A stretch of 64,000 nt of DNA from Pseudarthrobacter defluvii. Lineage in GTDB: Bacteria > Actinomycetota > Actinomycetes > Actinomycetales > Micrococcaceae. Position numbers and translations under genes: made by a program. This document shows, in pieces, positions 35,223 through 44,466 of the stretch (position 1 is the first letter of the stretch; every line of letters begins with the position of its first letter). The stretch is taken from positions 4,216,001 through 4,280,000 of the forward strand of contig NZ_JAUSYG010000001.1 of assembly GCF_030816725.1 (NCBI RefSeq). Reading direction: 5' to 3'. The notes below the pieces were generated by a model. The model saw only the letters and a list, made by a program, of their open reading frames with translations. It was not told where the DNA came from and did no database searches.

Positions 35223-36227
35223 ATGACACGACCAATCACGCTGTTTACCGGCCAATGGGCGGACCTGCCGTTTGAGGAGGTGGCGCGGCTCGCCGGCGAG
35301 TGGGGCTTTGACGGGCTGGAGATCGCCTGCTGGGGCGACCACCTTGACCCGCGCCGTGCGGCCGAGGACGACAACTACCTCCAGGGCCGGCTGGACATCC
35401 TCGAAAAGAACAACCTGAAGGTTTTCGCCATCGCCAACCACCTGACCGGGCAGGCCGTGTGCGATGACCCCATCGATGAGCGCCACCAGGGCATCCTGTC
35501 GGCCGAGACCTGGGGCGACGGCGAGCCGGAGGGAGTACGCCGCAGGGCAGCGGAGGCCATGAAGGACACCGCCCGGGCGGCTGCGCGGCTCGGCGTGAAG
35601 ACGGTGACAGGCTTCACCGGGTCTTCCATTTGGAAGGCCGTGGCGATGTTCCCGCCGGCTTCCCAGTCAATGATCGACGCCGGATACCAGGACTTCGCGG
35701 ACCGCTGGAACCCCATCCTCGACGTCTTCGATGAGGTGGATGTCCGTTTTGCCCTGGAAGTCCACCCCTCCGAGATCGCCTACGACTACTGGACAGCCAA
35801 ACGTACCCTCGAGGCAATTGGCCACAGGAAGAATTTCGGCCTGAACTTCGATCCCTCCCACTTCATCTGGCAGGACCTGGACCCTGTGATGTTCCTGCAG
35901 GACTTCGCGGACAAGATCTTCCACGTCCACGTCAAGGAGTCCGTCCGCCAACTCGATGGCCGCAACGGCCGCCTCGGTTCGCACCTTGCCTGGGCTGACC
36001 CGCGCCGGGGCTGGGATTTCGTCACGGCAGGGCATGGGGACGTGCAGTGGAACAGGATCTTCCGCACCCTCAACGCCATCGGCTACGACGGTCCCACCAG
36101 CATCGAGTGGGAGGACGCCGGCATGGACCGGCTCATCGGTGCCCCGCAGGCACTGGCCATGGTGCAGGAACTTGCCCGCATCGCGCCGCCCGCGGCAGCC
36201 TTCGACGCCGCCTTCGCCAGCCACTGA
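35223..36227 (+). CDS. Sugar phosphate isomerase/epimerase-like TIM barrel (AP endonuclease 2 family)
   Basis: 334 residues of the xylose-isomerase-like fold. Metal-binding acidic and histidine residues are visible in order: [29 protein letters not shown], and [11 protein letters not shown]. Such enzymes isomerise or epimerise sugars, or cleave 3-keto-glycosides by elimination. Between a Gfo/Idh and a ThuA gene in one operon (34-bp gap before it), it is a candidate lyase or keto-isomerase for the imported sugar. Confidence 0.88.
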   Translation: MTRPITLFTGQWADLPFEEVARLAGEWGFDGLEIACWGDHLDPRRAAEDDNYLQGRLDILEKNNLKVFAIANHLTGQAVCDDPIDERHQGILSAETWGDGEPEGVRRRAAEAMKDTARAAARLGVKTVTGFTGSSIWKAVAMFPPASQSMIDAGYQDFADRWNPILDVFDEVDVRFALEVHPSEIAYDYWTAKRTLEAIGHRKNFGLNFDPSHFIWQDLDPVMFLQDFADKIFHVHVKESVRQLDGRNGRLGSHLAWADPRRGWDFVTAGHGDVQWNRIFRTLNAIGYDGPTSIEWEDAGMDRLIGAPQALAMVQELARIAPPAAAFDAAFASH

Positions 36228-36276
36228 ACCCACGCTTTGCCGGCAGACGCCGGCAGCCAAACAAAAGGAAACTTCA

Positions 36277-36975
36277 ATGTCAGAACGCAAGAAGGCGCTG
36301 GTCGTCCGCGGCGGCTGGGACGGCCACCAGCCGTACGAGGCCACTGAACTCTTCATTCCCTACCTCAAGGAGAACGGCTACGACGTCCGGGTGGAGGAAT
36401 CCCCCAAGGTGTACGCGGACGCTGAATACATGGCAGGGGTGGACCTGATCATGCAGTGCATGACCATGTCCACCATCGAAAAGGACGAGTTTGCCGGACT
36501 CCGGGCGGCCGTTGAGAACGGCACCGGCCTGGCCGGCTGGCACGGCGGCATCGCCGATTCCTACCGGAACACCTCCGACTACCTGCACCTGATCGGCGGC
36601 CAGTTCGCCTGCCACCCGGGAAAGCACCCGGACGAATGCATCGGCGAACAGTCGGACAACTACGTGCCCTACACGGTCAACATGCTGCCGGCCGCCGCCG
36701 AGCACCCCATCACCAAAGGCATCAAGGATTTCGACCTCGTGACCGAGCAGTACTGGGTCCTCGCCGATGACTACATCGACGTTCTGGCCACCACCACCCA
36801 GAAAGTCCGCGAGTGGGACCCCTGGAACCGCGAAGTGACATCCCCTGCCATCTGGACCCGCCAGTGGGGCAAGGGCCGGATCTTCGTTTCCACCCCCGGG
36901 CACCGCGTGGAAATCCTGCAGGACCAGAACGTACGCACCATCATCGAAAGGGGCCTGCTGTGGGCAAGCCGTTGA
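36277..36975 (+). CDS. ThuA-domain protein
   Basis: 232 residues, almost wholly one ThuA domain: KKALVVRGGWDGHQPYEATELF, GTGLAGWHGGIADSYR, GGQFACHPGKHPDE and WGKGRIFVSTPGHR. ThuA is linked to 3-keto-disaccharide metabolism in rhizobia (trehalose/sucrose uptake locus), where its fold resembles a class I glutamine amidotransferase. AAAAGGAAA precedes the ATG. It overlaps the next dehydrogenase gene by 16 bp. Confidence 0.9.
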   Translation: MSERKKALVVRGGWDGHQPYEATELFIPYLKENGYDVRVEESPKVYADAEYMAGVDLIMQCMTMSTIEKDEFAGLRAAVENGTGLAGWHGGIADSYRNTSDYLHLIGGQFACHPGKHPDECIGEQSDNYVPYTVNMLPAAAEHPITKGIKDFDLVTEQYWVLADDYIDVLATTTQKVREWDPWNREVTSPAIWTRQWGKGRIFVSTPGHRVEILQDQNVRTIIERGLLWASR

Positions 36976-38075
36976 ACGTCGGAATCATTGGCTGCGGAGC
37001 CATCATCGCGCAGTACCTGAAGAATTTCCGCCGCCTGGACCAGATCAACCTGGTGGCCGTGGCGGACCTTGACCAGGCACGCGCCCAGGCCGTGGCAGAC
37101 GACTACGACGGCGTCCGCGCCCTCTCCGTCGAGGAACTGCTCGCCGCAGACGACGTCGACCTCGTCCTGAACCTGACCATCCCCGCGGCACACGCCGACG
37201 TGGCGCTGAAGGCGATCGCGGCCGGCAAGAGCGTGTACGGCGAAAAACCGCTGGCCGCCACGACGGAAGAGGCACGCACGGTGCTGGACGCGGCACGCCA
37301 GGCAGGCGTCGTCGTCGGCTGTGCCCCTGACACCGTCCTGGGCACCGGAATCCAAACCGCACGCAAGGCGATCGACGACGGCCTCATCGGCGCCCCCATC
37401 TCGGCATCAGCCACCATGGTGACGCCGGGCCACGAGCGCTGGCACCCGAACCCGGACTTCTACTACCAGCCGGGCGGCGGACCCCTCCTGGACATGGGCC
37501 CCTACTACGTCACCGCCCTGGTGACGCTGCTGGGACCCGTGGTGTCGGTGCTGGGCGCGGCCAGCCATACCCGCAACGAACGCACCATCGGCTCCGGTCC
37601 GCGGCAGGGGGAAAAGGTGCCCGTCACCATCGACTCCCACGTCACGGGCATCCTGGTGCACGCCTCCGGCGCGCTCTCCACGCTGTTCATGAGCTTTGAT
37701 GCCGTGAAGTCCAAGTCGCCGAACATCGAGATCCACGGAGAGCGCGGATCCCTGGTGGTGCCCGACCCCAACCACTTCGACGGCGACGTCCAGCTGTTCT
37801 CCCTGGGCGCCGAGGACTGGGAGACCCTTCCCGTCTCGGCGGGCTACGTCGATGCCGGGCGCGGGTTTGGCATCGCCGACCTGGCCTCCACCCCGGAAGG
37901 CAAGGAGCCCCGCGCGGGCGGGGCACTGGCCTACCACGCCCTGGAGGTCATGGAATCTGTCCTGAAAGCCGCGCACAGCGGCATGACGGTGAGCATCCAG
38001 AGTACTGTTGAGCGCCCTGGGAGCGTGGAACTGACGGTCCTGGCCGAGCAGGCAGACGCCCTCCAGGCGAAGTAG
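36960..38075 (+). CDS. Gfo/Idh/MocA oxidoreductase (sugar oxidation candidate 2)
   Basis: 371 residues from GTG 36960 (AAAGGGG upstream), overlapping thuA. VGIIGCGAIIAQYLKNF start, GEKPLAAT with catalytic Lys, and GGGPLLDMGPYYVTALVTLLG. It is not a close copy of the first dehydrogenase, so the two probably act at different steps, for example oxidation and later reduction of a keto-sugar. Last gene of the seven-gene operon; a 20-base hairpin follows. Confidence 0.9.
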   Translation: MGKPLNVGIIGCGAIIAQYLKNFRRLDQINLVAVADLDQARAQAVADDYDGVRALSVEELLAADDVDLVLNLTIPAAHADVALKAIAAGKSVYGEKPLAATTEEARTVLDAARQAGVVVGCAPDTVLGTGIQTARKAIDDGLIGAPISASATMVTPGHERWHPNPDFYYQPGGGPLLDMGPYYVTALVTLLGPVVSVLGAASHTRNERTIGSGPRQGEKVPVTIDSHVTGILVHASGALSTLFMSFDAVKSKSPNIEIHGERGSLVVPDPNHFDGDVQLFSLGAEDWETLPVSAGYVDAGRGFGIADLASTPEGKEPRAGGALAYHALEVMESVLKAAHSGMTVSIQSTVERPGSVELTVLAEQADALQAK

Positions 38076-38081
38076 CCATCC

Positions 38082-38143
38082 GGAACCGTGCCGCCCGCAG
38101 CAGTGGAGCTAGTGCAGCTCGTCGCTGCGGGCGGCGCGGTTCC
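38082..38143. terminator. Long bidirectional hairpin
   Basis: Twenty-base arms (38082-38101 and 38124-38143) with one G-U pair. The right arm is the 3' coding end of the convergent diguanylate cyclase gene. Confidence 0.75.
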
Positions 38144-39260
38144 TGCCCAGGGACTTGGCCCTGTACAGGGCGGCATCAGCTGCGGCGATGAGCTCGTCCA
38201 CATCGGAGGTCCCGCCGTCGTAGGTTGAAATGCCGTAACTGACGGTAGGCATCTCCATGCCGTCCGGCGCTTCAGCGCCGGCCAGGCGCCTGCTGATTTC
38301 CTCCGCAATGGTCTCGGCGCGTTCGGCGCTGGCCCCGGGGACCAGGATCACGAACTCCTCCCCGCCGTACCTCCCGGTCAGGTCGGTGGAGCGGACCGTG
38401 GCCACGCAGGCGTCAGCGAAGGCCTGCAGCGCCACGTCGCCGGCGGCGTGGCCGTGGGTGTCATTGACCGCCTTGAAATGGTCAAGGTCGGCCAGGATCA
38501 GCGCCCCGGAGCCACCGGTGATGGTCCGGTCGGCCAGCTGTTCGGCAGCAAGATCCAGGAAGGCCTTGCGGTTCAGGAGTCCGGTGAGGTCGTCCCGGGT
38601 GGCAACCACCCGCAACGCCCGGGTCTGCTGTTCACTGCTCAACGCCGCCATGCTGAAGGACACCACCACCAGCAGCACCATGGTCACCATGGTGGTCACG
38701 GCCGATCCAAAGACAGTCACGAAGATGGGACCGTCCTGGCCCTCCACCAGGAACGCCAACCAGCGGAAGAAGTAATAAGCGGAGAGCCCGCCGGCCGCCA
38801 CCGCCATGGGGATGCGCACCCGTGAATAGCCCGGCTCAAGCCGCCACAGCTCACGCGACGCCAGCCCGATGGTCAGGCTCATGGCGGCGAGGAACACGGG
38901 ACCGCCGGACCAGGTGTTGGTGGCCGGATGGTCCAGCAGGGACGCCACCAGGGTGACAAGGGGAATTCCGGTAAAGGCCCATTTGGGCGGCCTGACGGTC
39001 CGCAGCGAGCGCGCTCCCGCCCACACCGCAACCCCGCCGTGCACCAGCAGCGTATTCCCCAACGGGTTGGCCCATCCCTGGTGGGGCGTGCCGTCCAGCA
39101 GGAAACAGCCGGAGCCGGAGAGGAAGAACAGCAGTGCGCCGCACCACCACCCGCTGTACGGCGAACGGGTCACCCGGTAGGCGGAAAAGTAGAAGAGAAC
39201 AACCAGCACCAGGGCCATCAGGCCAAAAGCGATGCGCAAGGTTGCCGTATCCAGAACCAT
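38109..39260 (-). CDS. Membrane diguanylate cyclase (GGDEF)
   Basis: 383 residues from ATG 39260. The first about 210 residues form six to seven membrane helices, a putative sensor. The GGDEF domain starts at ATRDDLTGLLNRKAF; the active site is RYGGEEF and an inhibitory I-site RSTD sits five residues before it, so the enzyme looks active and product-inhibited. It makes c-di-GMP from GTP. No EAL domain. Monocistronic; its signal is unknown. Confidence 0.9.
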   Translation of the reverse strand: MVLDTATLRIAFGLMALVLVVLFYFSAYRVTRSPYSGWWCGALLFFLSGSGCFLLDGTPHQGWANPLGNTLLVHGGVAVWAGARSLRTVRPPKWAFTGIPLVTLVASLLDHPATNTWSGGPVFLAAMSLTIGLASRELWRLEPGYSRVRIPMAVAAGGLSAYYFFRWLAFLVEGQDGPIFVTVFGSAVTTMVTMVLLVVVSFSMAALSSEQQTRALRVVATRDDLTGLLNRKAFLDLAAEQLADRTITGGSGALILADLDHFKAVNDTHGHAAGDVALQAFADACVATVRSTDLTGRYGGEEFVILVPGASAERAETIAEEISRRLAGAEAPDGMEMPTVSYGISTYDGGTSDVDELIAAADAALYRAKSLGRNRAARSDELH

Positions 39261-39408
39261 GTGCCAGAAGTCCCCCCAGAAAGCCCGAATACTGCCCACG
39301 CCAGTATCGCATCCAACCACAGAGCGCAGACGTTCCGTACCCCTGATTGGCACCTGCCAAACTCGCCTAGGGTGGGAGGTTAACCATTCGGACAACGAAA
39401 GGCCGGCG

Positions 39409-39645
39409 ATGCTCCTCCTCTTCGGGTTCAAGACCGTGCTCAAGGCGCTGCCAGGCAAGACGGCAACGTGCCCGCACTGCGGCGCCTTCATCCACCACCT
39501 CCTTGAGGAACAAGCCACGAAGTTCACCTTGTTCTTCATCCCGGTGCTCACGGTGTCCCGGAAGTTCCGGATCACCTGCACCAACTGCGGCTACGTTTCG
39601 TCCATCAGCGGGCGGCAGAAGCGGGCCCTGGAGCTGCGCCGGTAA
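39409..39645 (+). CDS. Small zinc-ribbon protein
   Basis: 78 residues from ATG 39409 (GAAAGG upstream). Two cysteine pairs, CPHC (near 21-24) and CTNC (near 57-60), should bind one zinc. The segment between is hydrophobic (FTLFFIPVLTVSRKFR), so it may contact the membrane. The role is unknown; similar small ribbons occur alone across actinobacteria. Confidence 0.75.
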   Translation: MLLLFGFKTVLKALPGKTATCPHCGAFIHHLLEEQATKFTLFFIPVLTVSRKFRITCTNCGYVSSISGRQKRALELRR

Positions 39646-39771
39646 GGGTCCCCGGGAACTTCTTCGCTGTCCCCTAAGTTGAACCGGGCATGGACGACCC
39701 TCCTTCACACATGCCCTGGCCCCTCTGCCACCTGACCGGACCACCGGCCACCACAGGAGAGGGGCGCCCCA

Positions 39772-41133
39772 ATGCATGAATGGATCATGCTGGGCATCGG
39801 CCTGGTCCTGACCGTCGGCACCGGCTTCTTCGTCGCCTCGGAGTTCGCGCTGGTGAACCTCGACCGGCATGATCTCGAAGCCCGCCAGGCCCGCGGCGAG
39901 AAACGCCTTGGCCCCACCATCAAAGCCCTGAAGATCACCTCCACCCACCTCTCGGGTGCGCAGCTGGGCATCACCCTGACCACGCTCCTGACCGGTTACA
40001 CCTTCGAACCGGCCATCAGCCGGATGCTCAGCGGCCCGCTGCAGTCCGTCGGCGTGCCCGAAGCGCTGGTGCCCGCCGTCGGGTCCGTGGCCGGGATCTT
40101 CCTGGCCACCATCTTTTCCATGGTGGTGGGCGAACTGGTGCCCAAGAATTTCGCCCTGGCCCTGCCGCTGGCAACCGCCAAGGTGGTGGTTCCGTTCCAG
40201 GCGCTGTTCACGGCCGTGTTCAAGCCCGTGATCCGGCTCTTCAACAACACAGCCAACAGGATCATCCGCGGGTTCGGCATCGAACCCAAGGAAGAGCTCT
40301 CCGGTGCCCGCAGTGCAGAGGAGCTGAGCTCCCTGGTGCGCCGCTCCGCCGTCGAAGGCGTTCTGGACCTGGACCATGCCACCCTGCTGCGCCGCACCCT
40401 GCGCTTCTCCGAGTACAGTGCCGCTGACGTCATGACCCCGCGAGTCCGGATGGCCGCCGTCGGCCTTTCCGACACCGCCGAGGAGATCGTTTCCCTTGCC
40501 ACGGCCACGGGCTACTCCCGGTTTCCCGTGATTGGCCGCGACCGGGACGACGTGCTGGGCCTCCTGCACGTCAAGCAGGCGTTCGCCGTCGCCCTTGGCC
40601 AGCGGCCCAGCACCACTGCGGCGGAGCTCATGATCGAGCCCTTGCGGGTCCCGGAATCCATGGGCGTGGACACCCTCCTGGGCCTGCTGCGGAGCCAGGG
40701 GCTCCAGGTGGCCATCGTCTCCGATGAGCATGGCGGCACCGCCGGGATCGTGACGCTTGAGGACCTGGTGGAGGAGATCGTAGGCGAGCTTAAGGACGAA
40801 CACGACCGGGCCCGGGCAGGCGTTGTCCGTATGGGCCGCTCCATGACGTTCGACGCCGCCTTGCGGACGGATGAACTGCTGGACCGCACAGGAATCGAAG
40901 TCCCCGACGGGGACGAGTACGACACCGTGGGCGGGTTCGTCACGGACCTGCTGGACCGCCTGCCGGAGCTGGGTGACGAGGTGGAGGTCGACGGCGGCAT
41001 CCTACGCGTGGAACGCGTGGCGGGGATGCACGTGGAGCGGCTGCGCTTCACCCCCGCCGCGTCCGGCGAACCCAGGCGGAGCCCCCATGACCGCATCATC
41101 GACAGCCTGACGCAGGAGCTGACCCATGAGTGA
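39772..41133 (+). CDS. CNNM/CorC-type transporter (DUF21, CBS pair, CorC_HlyC)
   Basis: 453 residues: N-terminal DUF21 domain with four helices (GTGFFVASEFALVNLDRHDLE; MVVGELVPKNFALALP), two CBS repeats (DVMTPRVRMAAV...GYSRFPVIGRDRDDVLGLLHVK and the second to GGTAGIVTLEDLVEEIVGE) and a C-terminal CorC_HlyC domain (EYDTVGGFVTDLLDRLPELGDEV). The family handles Mg2+ or Co2+ efflux. It overlaps the second, frameshifted family member by 8 bp. Confidence 0.92.
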   Translation: MHEWIMLGIGLVLTVGTGFFVASEFALVNLDRHDLEARQARGEKRLGPTIKALKITSTHLSGAQLGITLTTLLTGYTFEPAISRMLSGPLQSVGVPEALVPAVGSVAGIFLATIFSMVVGELVPKNFALALPLATAKVVVPFQALFTAVFKPVIRLFNNTANRIIRGFGIEPKEELSGARSAEELSSLVRRSAVEGVLDLDHATLLRRTLRFSEYSAADVMTPRVRMAAVGLSDTAEEIVSLATATGYSRFPVIGRDRDDVLGLLHVKQAFAVALGQRPSTTAAELMIEPLRVPESMGVDTLLGLLRSQGLQVAIVSDEHGGTAGIVTLEDLVEEIVGELKDEHDRARAGVVRMGRSMTFDAALRTDELLDRTGIEVPDGDEYDTVGGFVTDLLDRLPELGDEVEVDGGILRVERVAGMHVERLRFTPAASGEPRRSPHDRIIDSLTQELTHE

Positions 41134-42165
41134 ATACCTTCCCGGCATCATCTGGCTGGCGGTGCTCCTGGTGGTGAACGGCTTCTTCGTGGGCGCCGAA
41201 TTCGCCGTCATCTCCGCCCGCCGCTCCCAGATCGAGCCCCGTGCCGAGGCCGGCAGCAAGGCGGCAAAGACCACGCTGTGGGCCATGGAACACGCCACCC
41301 TCATGCTGGCCACCAGCCAACTGGGCATCACCGTCTGCTCACTGGTCATCCTCAATGTGTCCGAACCCGCCATCCACCACCTGCTGGAAATCCCGCTGGG
41401 CCTGACGTCGCTGTCCTACGAGGCAATCAGCATCATCGCGTTCATGGTGGCGTTGTTGCTGGTGACCTTCCTGCACGTGGTGGTGGGCGAGATGGTGCCC
41501 AAGAACATCTCCTTCTCGATACCCACGCGGGCAGCGCTCCTGCTCGCCCCGCCGCTGGTCATGGTGGCCGGGTGTTCAAGCCCGTGATCTGGGCGTTGAA
41601 CGGAATTGCCAACTGCATCCTCCGGCTCTTCAAGGTGGAACCCAAGGACGAAGCCACCAGCGCATACACGCTGGACGAGGTGGCCACCATCGTGGAGCAG
41701 TCCACCAGGGACGGCATGCTGACGGACACCACGGGCACCCTGACCAACGCGTTCGAATTCACCGCCAAAACGGTGGCCGACGTCCAGGTGCCCATGGCTG
41801 ACATGGTGCTGCTGCCCGAAGACGCCACGCCTGCGGACATCCAGCAGGCAGTGACCGGGCACGGCTACTCCCGCTACATCCTGGTGAAGAGCACGGGGGA
41901 GCCCCACGGCTACCTGCACCTCAAGGACGTCATGGACCTCACCGCCGCGGAGAAGTTCCACCGGCCGGTCCCGGCCAAGCGGGTCCGGCGCCTGGCGTCT
42001 GCATTCGCCGGGGCGGACCTTGAGGACGCGCTGGCGTCGTTGCGGCGGACCGGCGCGCACGTGGCGCGGGTATTCGACGCCGACGGCAGGACCACCGGGA
42101 TGCTCTTCCTGGAGGACATCATCGAGGAGCTGGTGGGCGAGGTGCAGGACGCCACCAGCGCCTAA
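41126..42165 (+). pseudogene. Second CNNM/CorC-type gene, broken by a frameshift
   Basis: The first frame (41126-41587) encodes the DUF21 helices through MVPKNISFSIPTRAALLLAPPLVMVAG and then hits a stop. The homologous continuation (VFKPVIWALNGIANCILRLFKVEPKDEATSAYTLDEV, two CBS repeats, LFLEDIIEELVGEVQDATSA) is in the next frame. Adding one G in the GGG at about 41570-41572 restores one protein of about 346 residues lacking the CorC_HlyC domain, as the shorter partner of such pairs normally does. It could be a real mutation or a sequencing error. Confidence 0.85.
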
Positions 42166-42184
42166 CCGCTTTTCTGCGCCGGCC

Positions 42185-42215
42185 CTCTAGTGCCCGACGG
42201 CGGCGGGCACTAGAG
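42185..42215 (+). terminator. Hairpin after the CorC pair
   Basis: Perfect 12-base arms CTCTAGTGCCCG and CGGGCACTAGAG with a seven-base loop; no strong U-tract. Confidence 0.6.
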
Positions 42216-42280
42216 TGGGACGCGGTTCTTCCCTGCCGTCCCGGCTGAAGGACCCTCGCGAGGGAATGGAGGTGGTTTTG

Positions 42281-42361
42281 ATGACTGCAGTTGCCGCACG
42301 CCTTGGGCGCCCCGCATCCCACCACATCAACCATCCTCCCCGCTGCACACACCTGGCCTGA
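42281..42361 (+). CDS. Putative leader peptide upstream of rsgA
   Basis: A 26-codon ORF with a near-perfect ribosome site (GGAGGTGG, six bases before ATG 42281), better than that of rsgA itself. The peptide begins MTAVAARLGRPASHH and has a run of His and Pro codons and one Cys near the end; it stops 55 bp before the rsgA start. Such short, well-initiated ORFs often act as translational attenuators. The 5' region is otherwise gene-free, and the hairpin at 42185-42215 lies upstream. Function inferred only. Confidence 0.5.
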   Translation: MTAVAARLGRPASHHINHPPRCTHLA

Positions 42362-42416
42362 CGGCAGCTGCCTGCCACAGCGAGACTGCACCGGGGACCT
42401 TCGCAAGGACACCAAC

Positions 42417-43571
42417 GTGCATACTTCCCCAGGCAACCCCCTGGACAACACCCCAAGCACCACCCAACCAACCGGCGGACTCTCCGCTTACGGCTACACA
42501 CCCGCCGTCGCCCGCCACTTCGACCAGCACCCCTTCGCAGGCGCCACGGAACGCGGGCGGGTGGTCCGCGTGGACCGCACCCTGCTGCTGATTGCCTCCG
42601 GCGACGGGCTGCTCCACCTGCCCTATCCGCTGTCCGGCGAAGCGGCCGTCACCGGCGACTGGGTCTGGATCGGCCCCAACCGGGCCGGTGACCGCCAGAT
42701 CCTGGCAGTGCTCCCCCGCCGCTCCGAGCTCAGCCGGAAACGTGCCTTCGAGGACTCCTCCGAGGAGCAGATCCTGGCCGCGAACATGGACACCGTGGGG
42801 GTGGTCGTTCCGGTCGACCGGCCGCTCACCCACAACAGGCTCGAACGCACCCTCGTGGCTGCGTGGGACTCAGGCGCCACCCCGCTGGTGATTATCACCA
42901 AGGCCGATTTGGCGCAGGTGGCGGACGACGTCGTCGGAAAAGTCATCCTGCAGGCGGCGGGCGTAGACGTTGTCACTACGTCCGCCGAAACCGGCGACGG
43001 AATCGACGAACTGATGTCCAGGATCCCGCCCGGTGGCACCATCGTCCTCCTGGGCCCGTCCGGTGCCGGCAAATCCACCCTGATCAATGCGCTGGTTGGC
43101 CGTGAGGTCCAGCCCACCGGGGAGGTGCGGTCCGGCGACTTCAAGGGCAAGCACACCACCACCTCCCGCGAACTGGTGCCGCTGTCCAACGGAACAGTGC
43201 TGATGGATACCCCCGGGGTGCGCGGCTTCGGGCTGTTCGACGCCGAGGAAGGCCTGGGCGGCATGTTCGGCGACATACAGGAACTGGCCGCCGGCTGCCG
43301 GTTCACCGACTGTGCCCACGGGAACGAGCCGGGCTGCGCGGTACGGGAGGCGATCGACGGCGGTGTCCTCACCGAGCGCCGCTGGAACTCCTACCTGAAA
43401 ATGCAGCGGGAGCTGGCAGCGCTGGCACGGCGGTCGGACGTCGCAGCCCAGCGCGCCTACCACCGCGAGTGGCACCAGAAGGTGGTGTCAGCAGGAAAGT
43501 CCCAGCGATGGGCGGAACGGGAAGCCTCGGAACGGCAGGAGCGGTCCGGAGGCAAGCGCAAGCGGCGGTGA
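42417..43571 (+). CDS. rsgA: Ribosome small-subunit-dependent GTPase RsgA
   Basis: 384 residues from GTG 42417 (AAGGA upstream). OB-fold domain first, then a circularly permuted GTPase: TKAD (G4) precedes P-loop GPSGAGKST and DTPGVRGFG (G3), and a C-terminal zinc region (AAGCRFTDCAHGNEPGCAV). It releases or checks the immature 30S subunit late in assembly. This subtype has a longer N-terminal part and the basic tail KRKRR. A small leader ORF lies ahead of it. Confidence 0.93.
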   Translation: MHTSPGNPLDNTPSTTQPTGGLSAYGYTPAVARHFDQHPFAGATERGRVVRVDRTLLLIASGDGLLHLPYPLSGEAAVTGDWVWIGPNRAGDRQILAVLPRRSELSRKRAFEDSSEEQILAANMDTVGVVVPVDRPLTHNRLERTLVAAWDSGATPLVIITKADLAQVADDVVGKVILQAAGVDVVTTSAETGDGIDELMSRIPPGGTIVLLGPSGAGKSTLINALVGREVQPTGEVRSGDFKGKHTTTSRELVPLSNGTVLMDTPGVRGFGLFDAEEGLGGMFGDIQELAAGCRFTDCAHGNEPGCAVREAIDGGVLTERRWNSYLKMQRELAALARRSDVAAQRAYHREWHQKVVSAGKSQRWAEREASERQERSGGKRKRR

Positions 43572-43589
43572 CCGGATGCGTGCGCTCCT

Positions 43590-43678
43590 GCCCAGTTACT
43601 GATGCCCAGGCCGGACAACTTTGCCCCGCTCCCTTGTGTTCCAGGAGGTGGGTACGGTGCTGCGAATAGTAACTGGGC
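43590..43678. repeat. Long-range inverted repeat
   Basis: GCCCAGTTACT (43590-43600) and AGTAACTGGGC (43668-43678), 67 bases apart, between rsgA and the hydrolase gene. It could form a structured 3' end or a regulatory loop. Confidence 0.6.
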
Positions 43679-43707
43679 GGGAACGTACAGCTGTCGGGGG
43701 TGGGGAG

Positions 43708-43720
43708 TAGGGTTCCGTCA
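43708..43720 (+). promoter_or_regulatory. Leaderless promoter
   Basis: -10 TAGGGT (43708-43713) six bases before ATG 43720, with no ribosome site. Confidence 0.5.
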
Positions 43721-44436
43721 TGGACATCATCCTGGTACCCGGTTTCTGGTTGGACGCCTCGTCCTGGGAGGAGGTGACGCCGGCCCTGGAAGCAGCCGGG
43801 CACCGGCCCCACCCCCTCACCCTTCCGGGCAAGGAGTCAGCGGACGCAAGCCGTGCGGGCATCAACCTGCAGGACCACATCGACGCAGTGGTGGAGGTCC
43901 TGGACGGACTGCCCGGCAAGGTTGTCCTGGTGGGGCATTCCGGCGGCGGAGCCATCATCCACGGGGCGGTGGACGCGAGACCGGACAAGGTGGAACGCGC
44001 CATCTACGTGGACAGCGGACCGCTGGGTGAAGGCGGGGTGATCAACGACGAACTGGCGGCTGTGGGGGACGACGTTCCCTTGCCTCGCTGGGAGGACTTT
44101 GACGACGCCGACCTGGTGGACCTCAACGGCCGGCTTCGCCAGGCCTTCCGGGCCCGAGCCGTTCCGGAACCACGGGGCGTGGCCTACGGCAAGCAGCACC
44201 TGCATGATGGGCGGCGCTATGACGTGCCCGTCACGGTGATCGCCTGCCAGTTCCCCTCGGCGATGCTAAGGGAGTGGGTATCTGCCGGCAACCCCTTCGT
44301 CGCAGAACTGGCCCAGGTCCATGACGTGGAGTACATTGACCTGCCCACGGGGCACTGGCCGCAATTCACCAAGCCGGACCAGCTGGCACGGGCCATCCTG
44401 GGGGCGGTTGATCGGACGGACATGGACCAAAACTGA
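43720..44436 (+). CDS. Alpha/beta hydrolase
   Basis: 238 residues: VPGFWLDASSWEEV oxyanion region, nucleophile elbow GHSGGG (Ser near 75) and the catalytic His in PTGHWPQFTKP. Family members are salicylate-esterase-like or general carboxylesterases with no signal peptide, so it works in the cytoplasm. It appears to be transcribed from its own leaderless promoter. Substrate not identifiable. Confidence 0.88.
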   Translation: MDIILVPGFWLDASSWEEVTPALEAAGHRPHPLTLPGKESADASRAGINLQDHIDAVVEVLDGLPGKVVLVGHSGGGAIIHGAVDARPDKVERAIYVDSGPLGEGGVINDELAAVGDDVPLPRWEDFDDADLVDLNGRLRQAFRARAVPEPRGVAYGKQHLHDGRRYDVPVTVIACQFPSAMLREWVSAGNPFVAELAQVHDVEYIDLPTGHWPQFTKPDQLARAILGAVDRTDMDQN

Positions 44437-44466
44437 AACACCCTTGCATCAGCCCAACAGCGTCCC

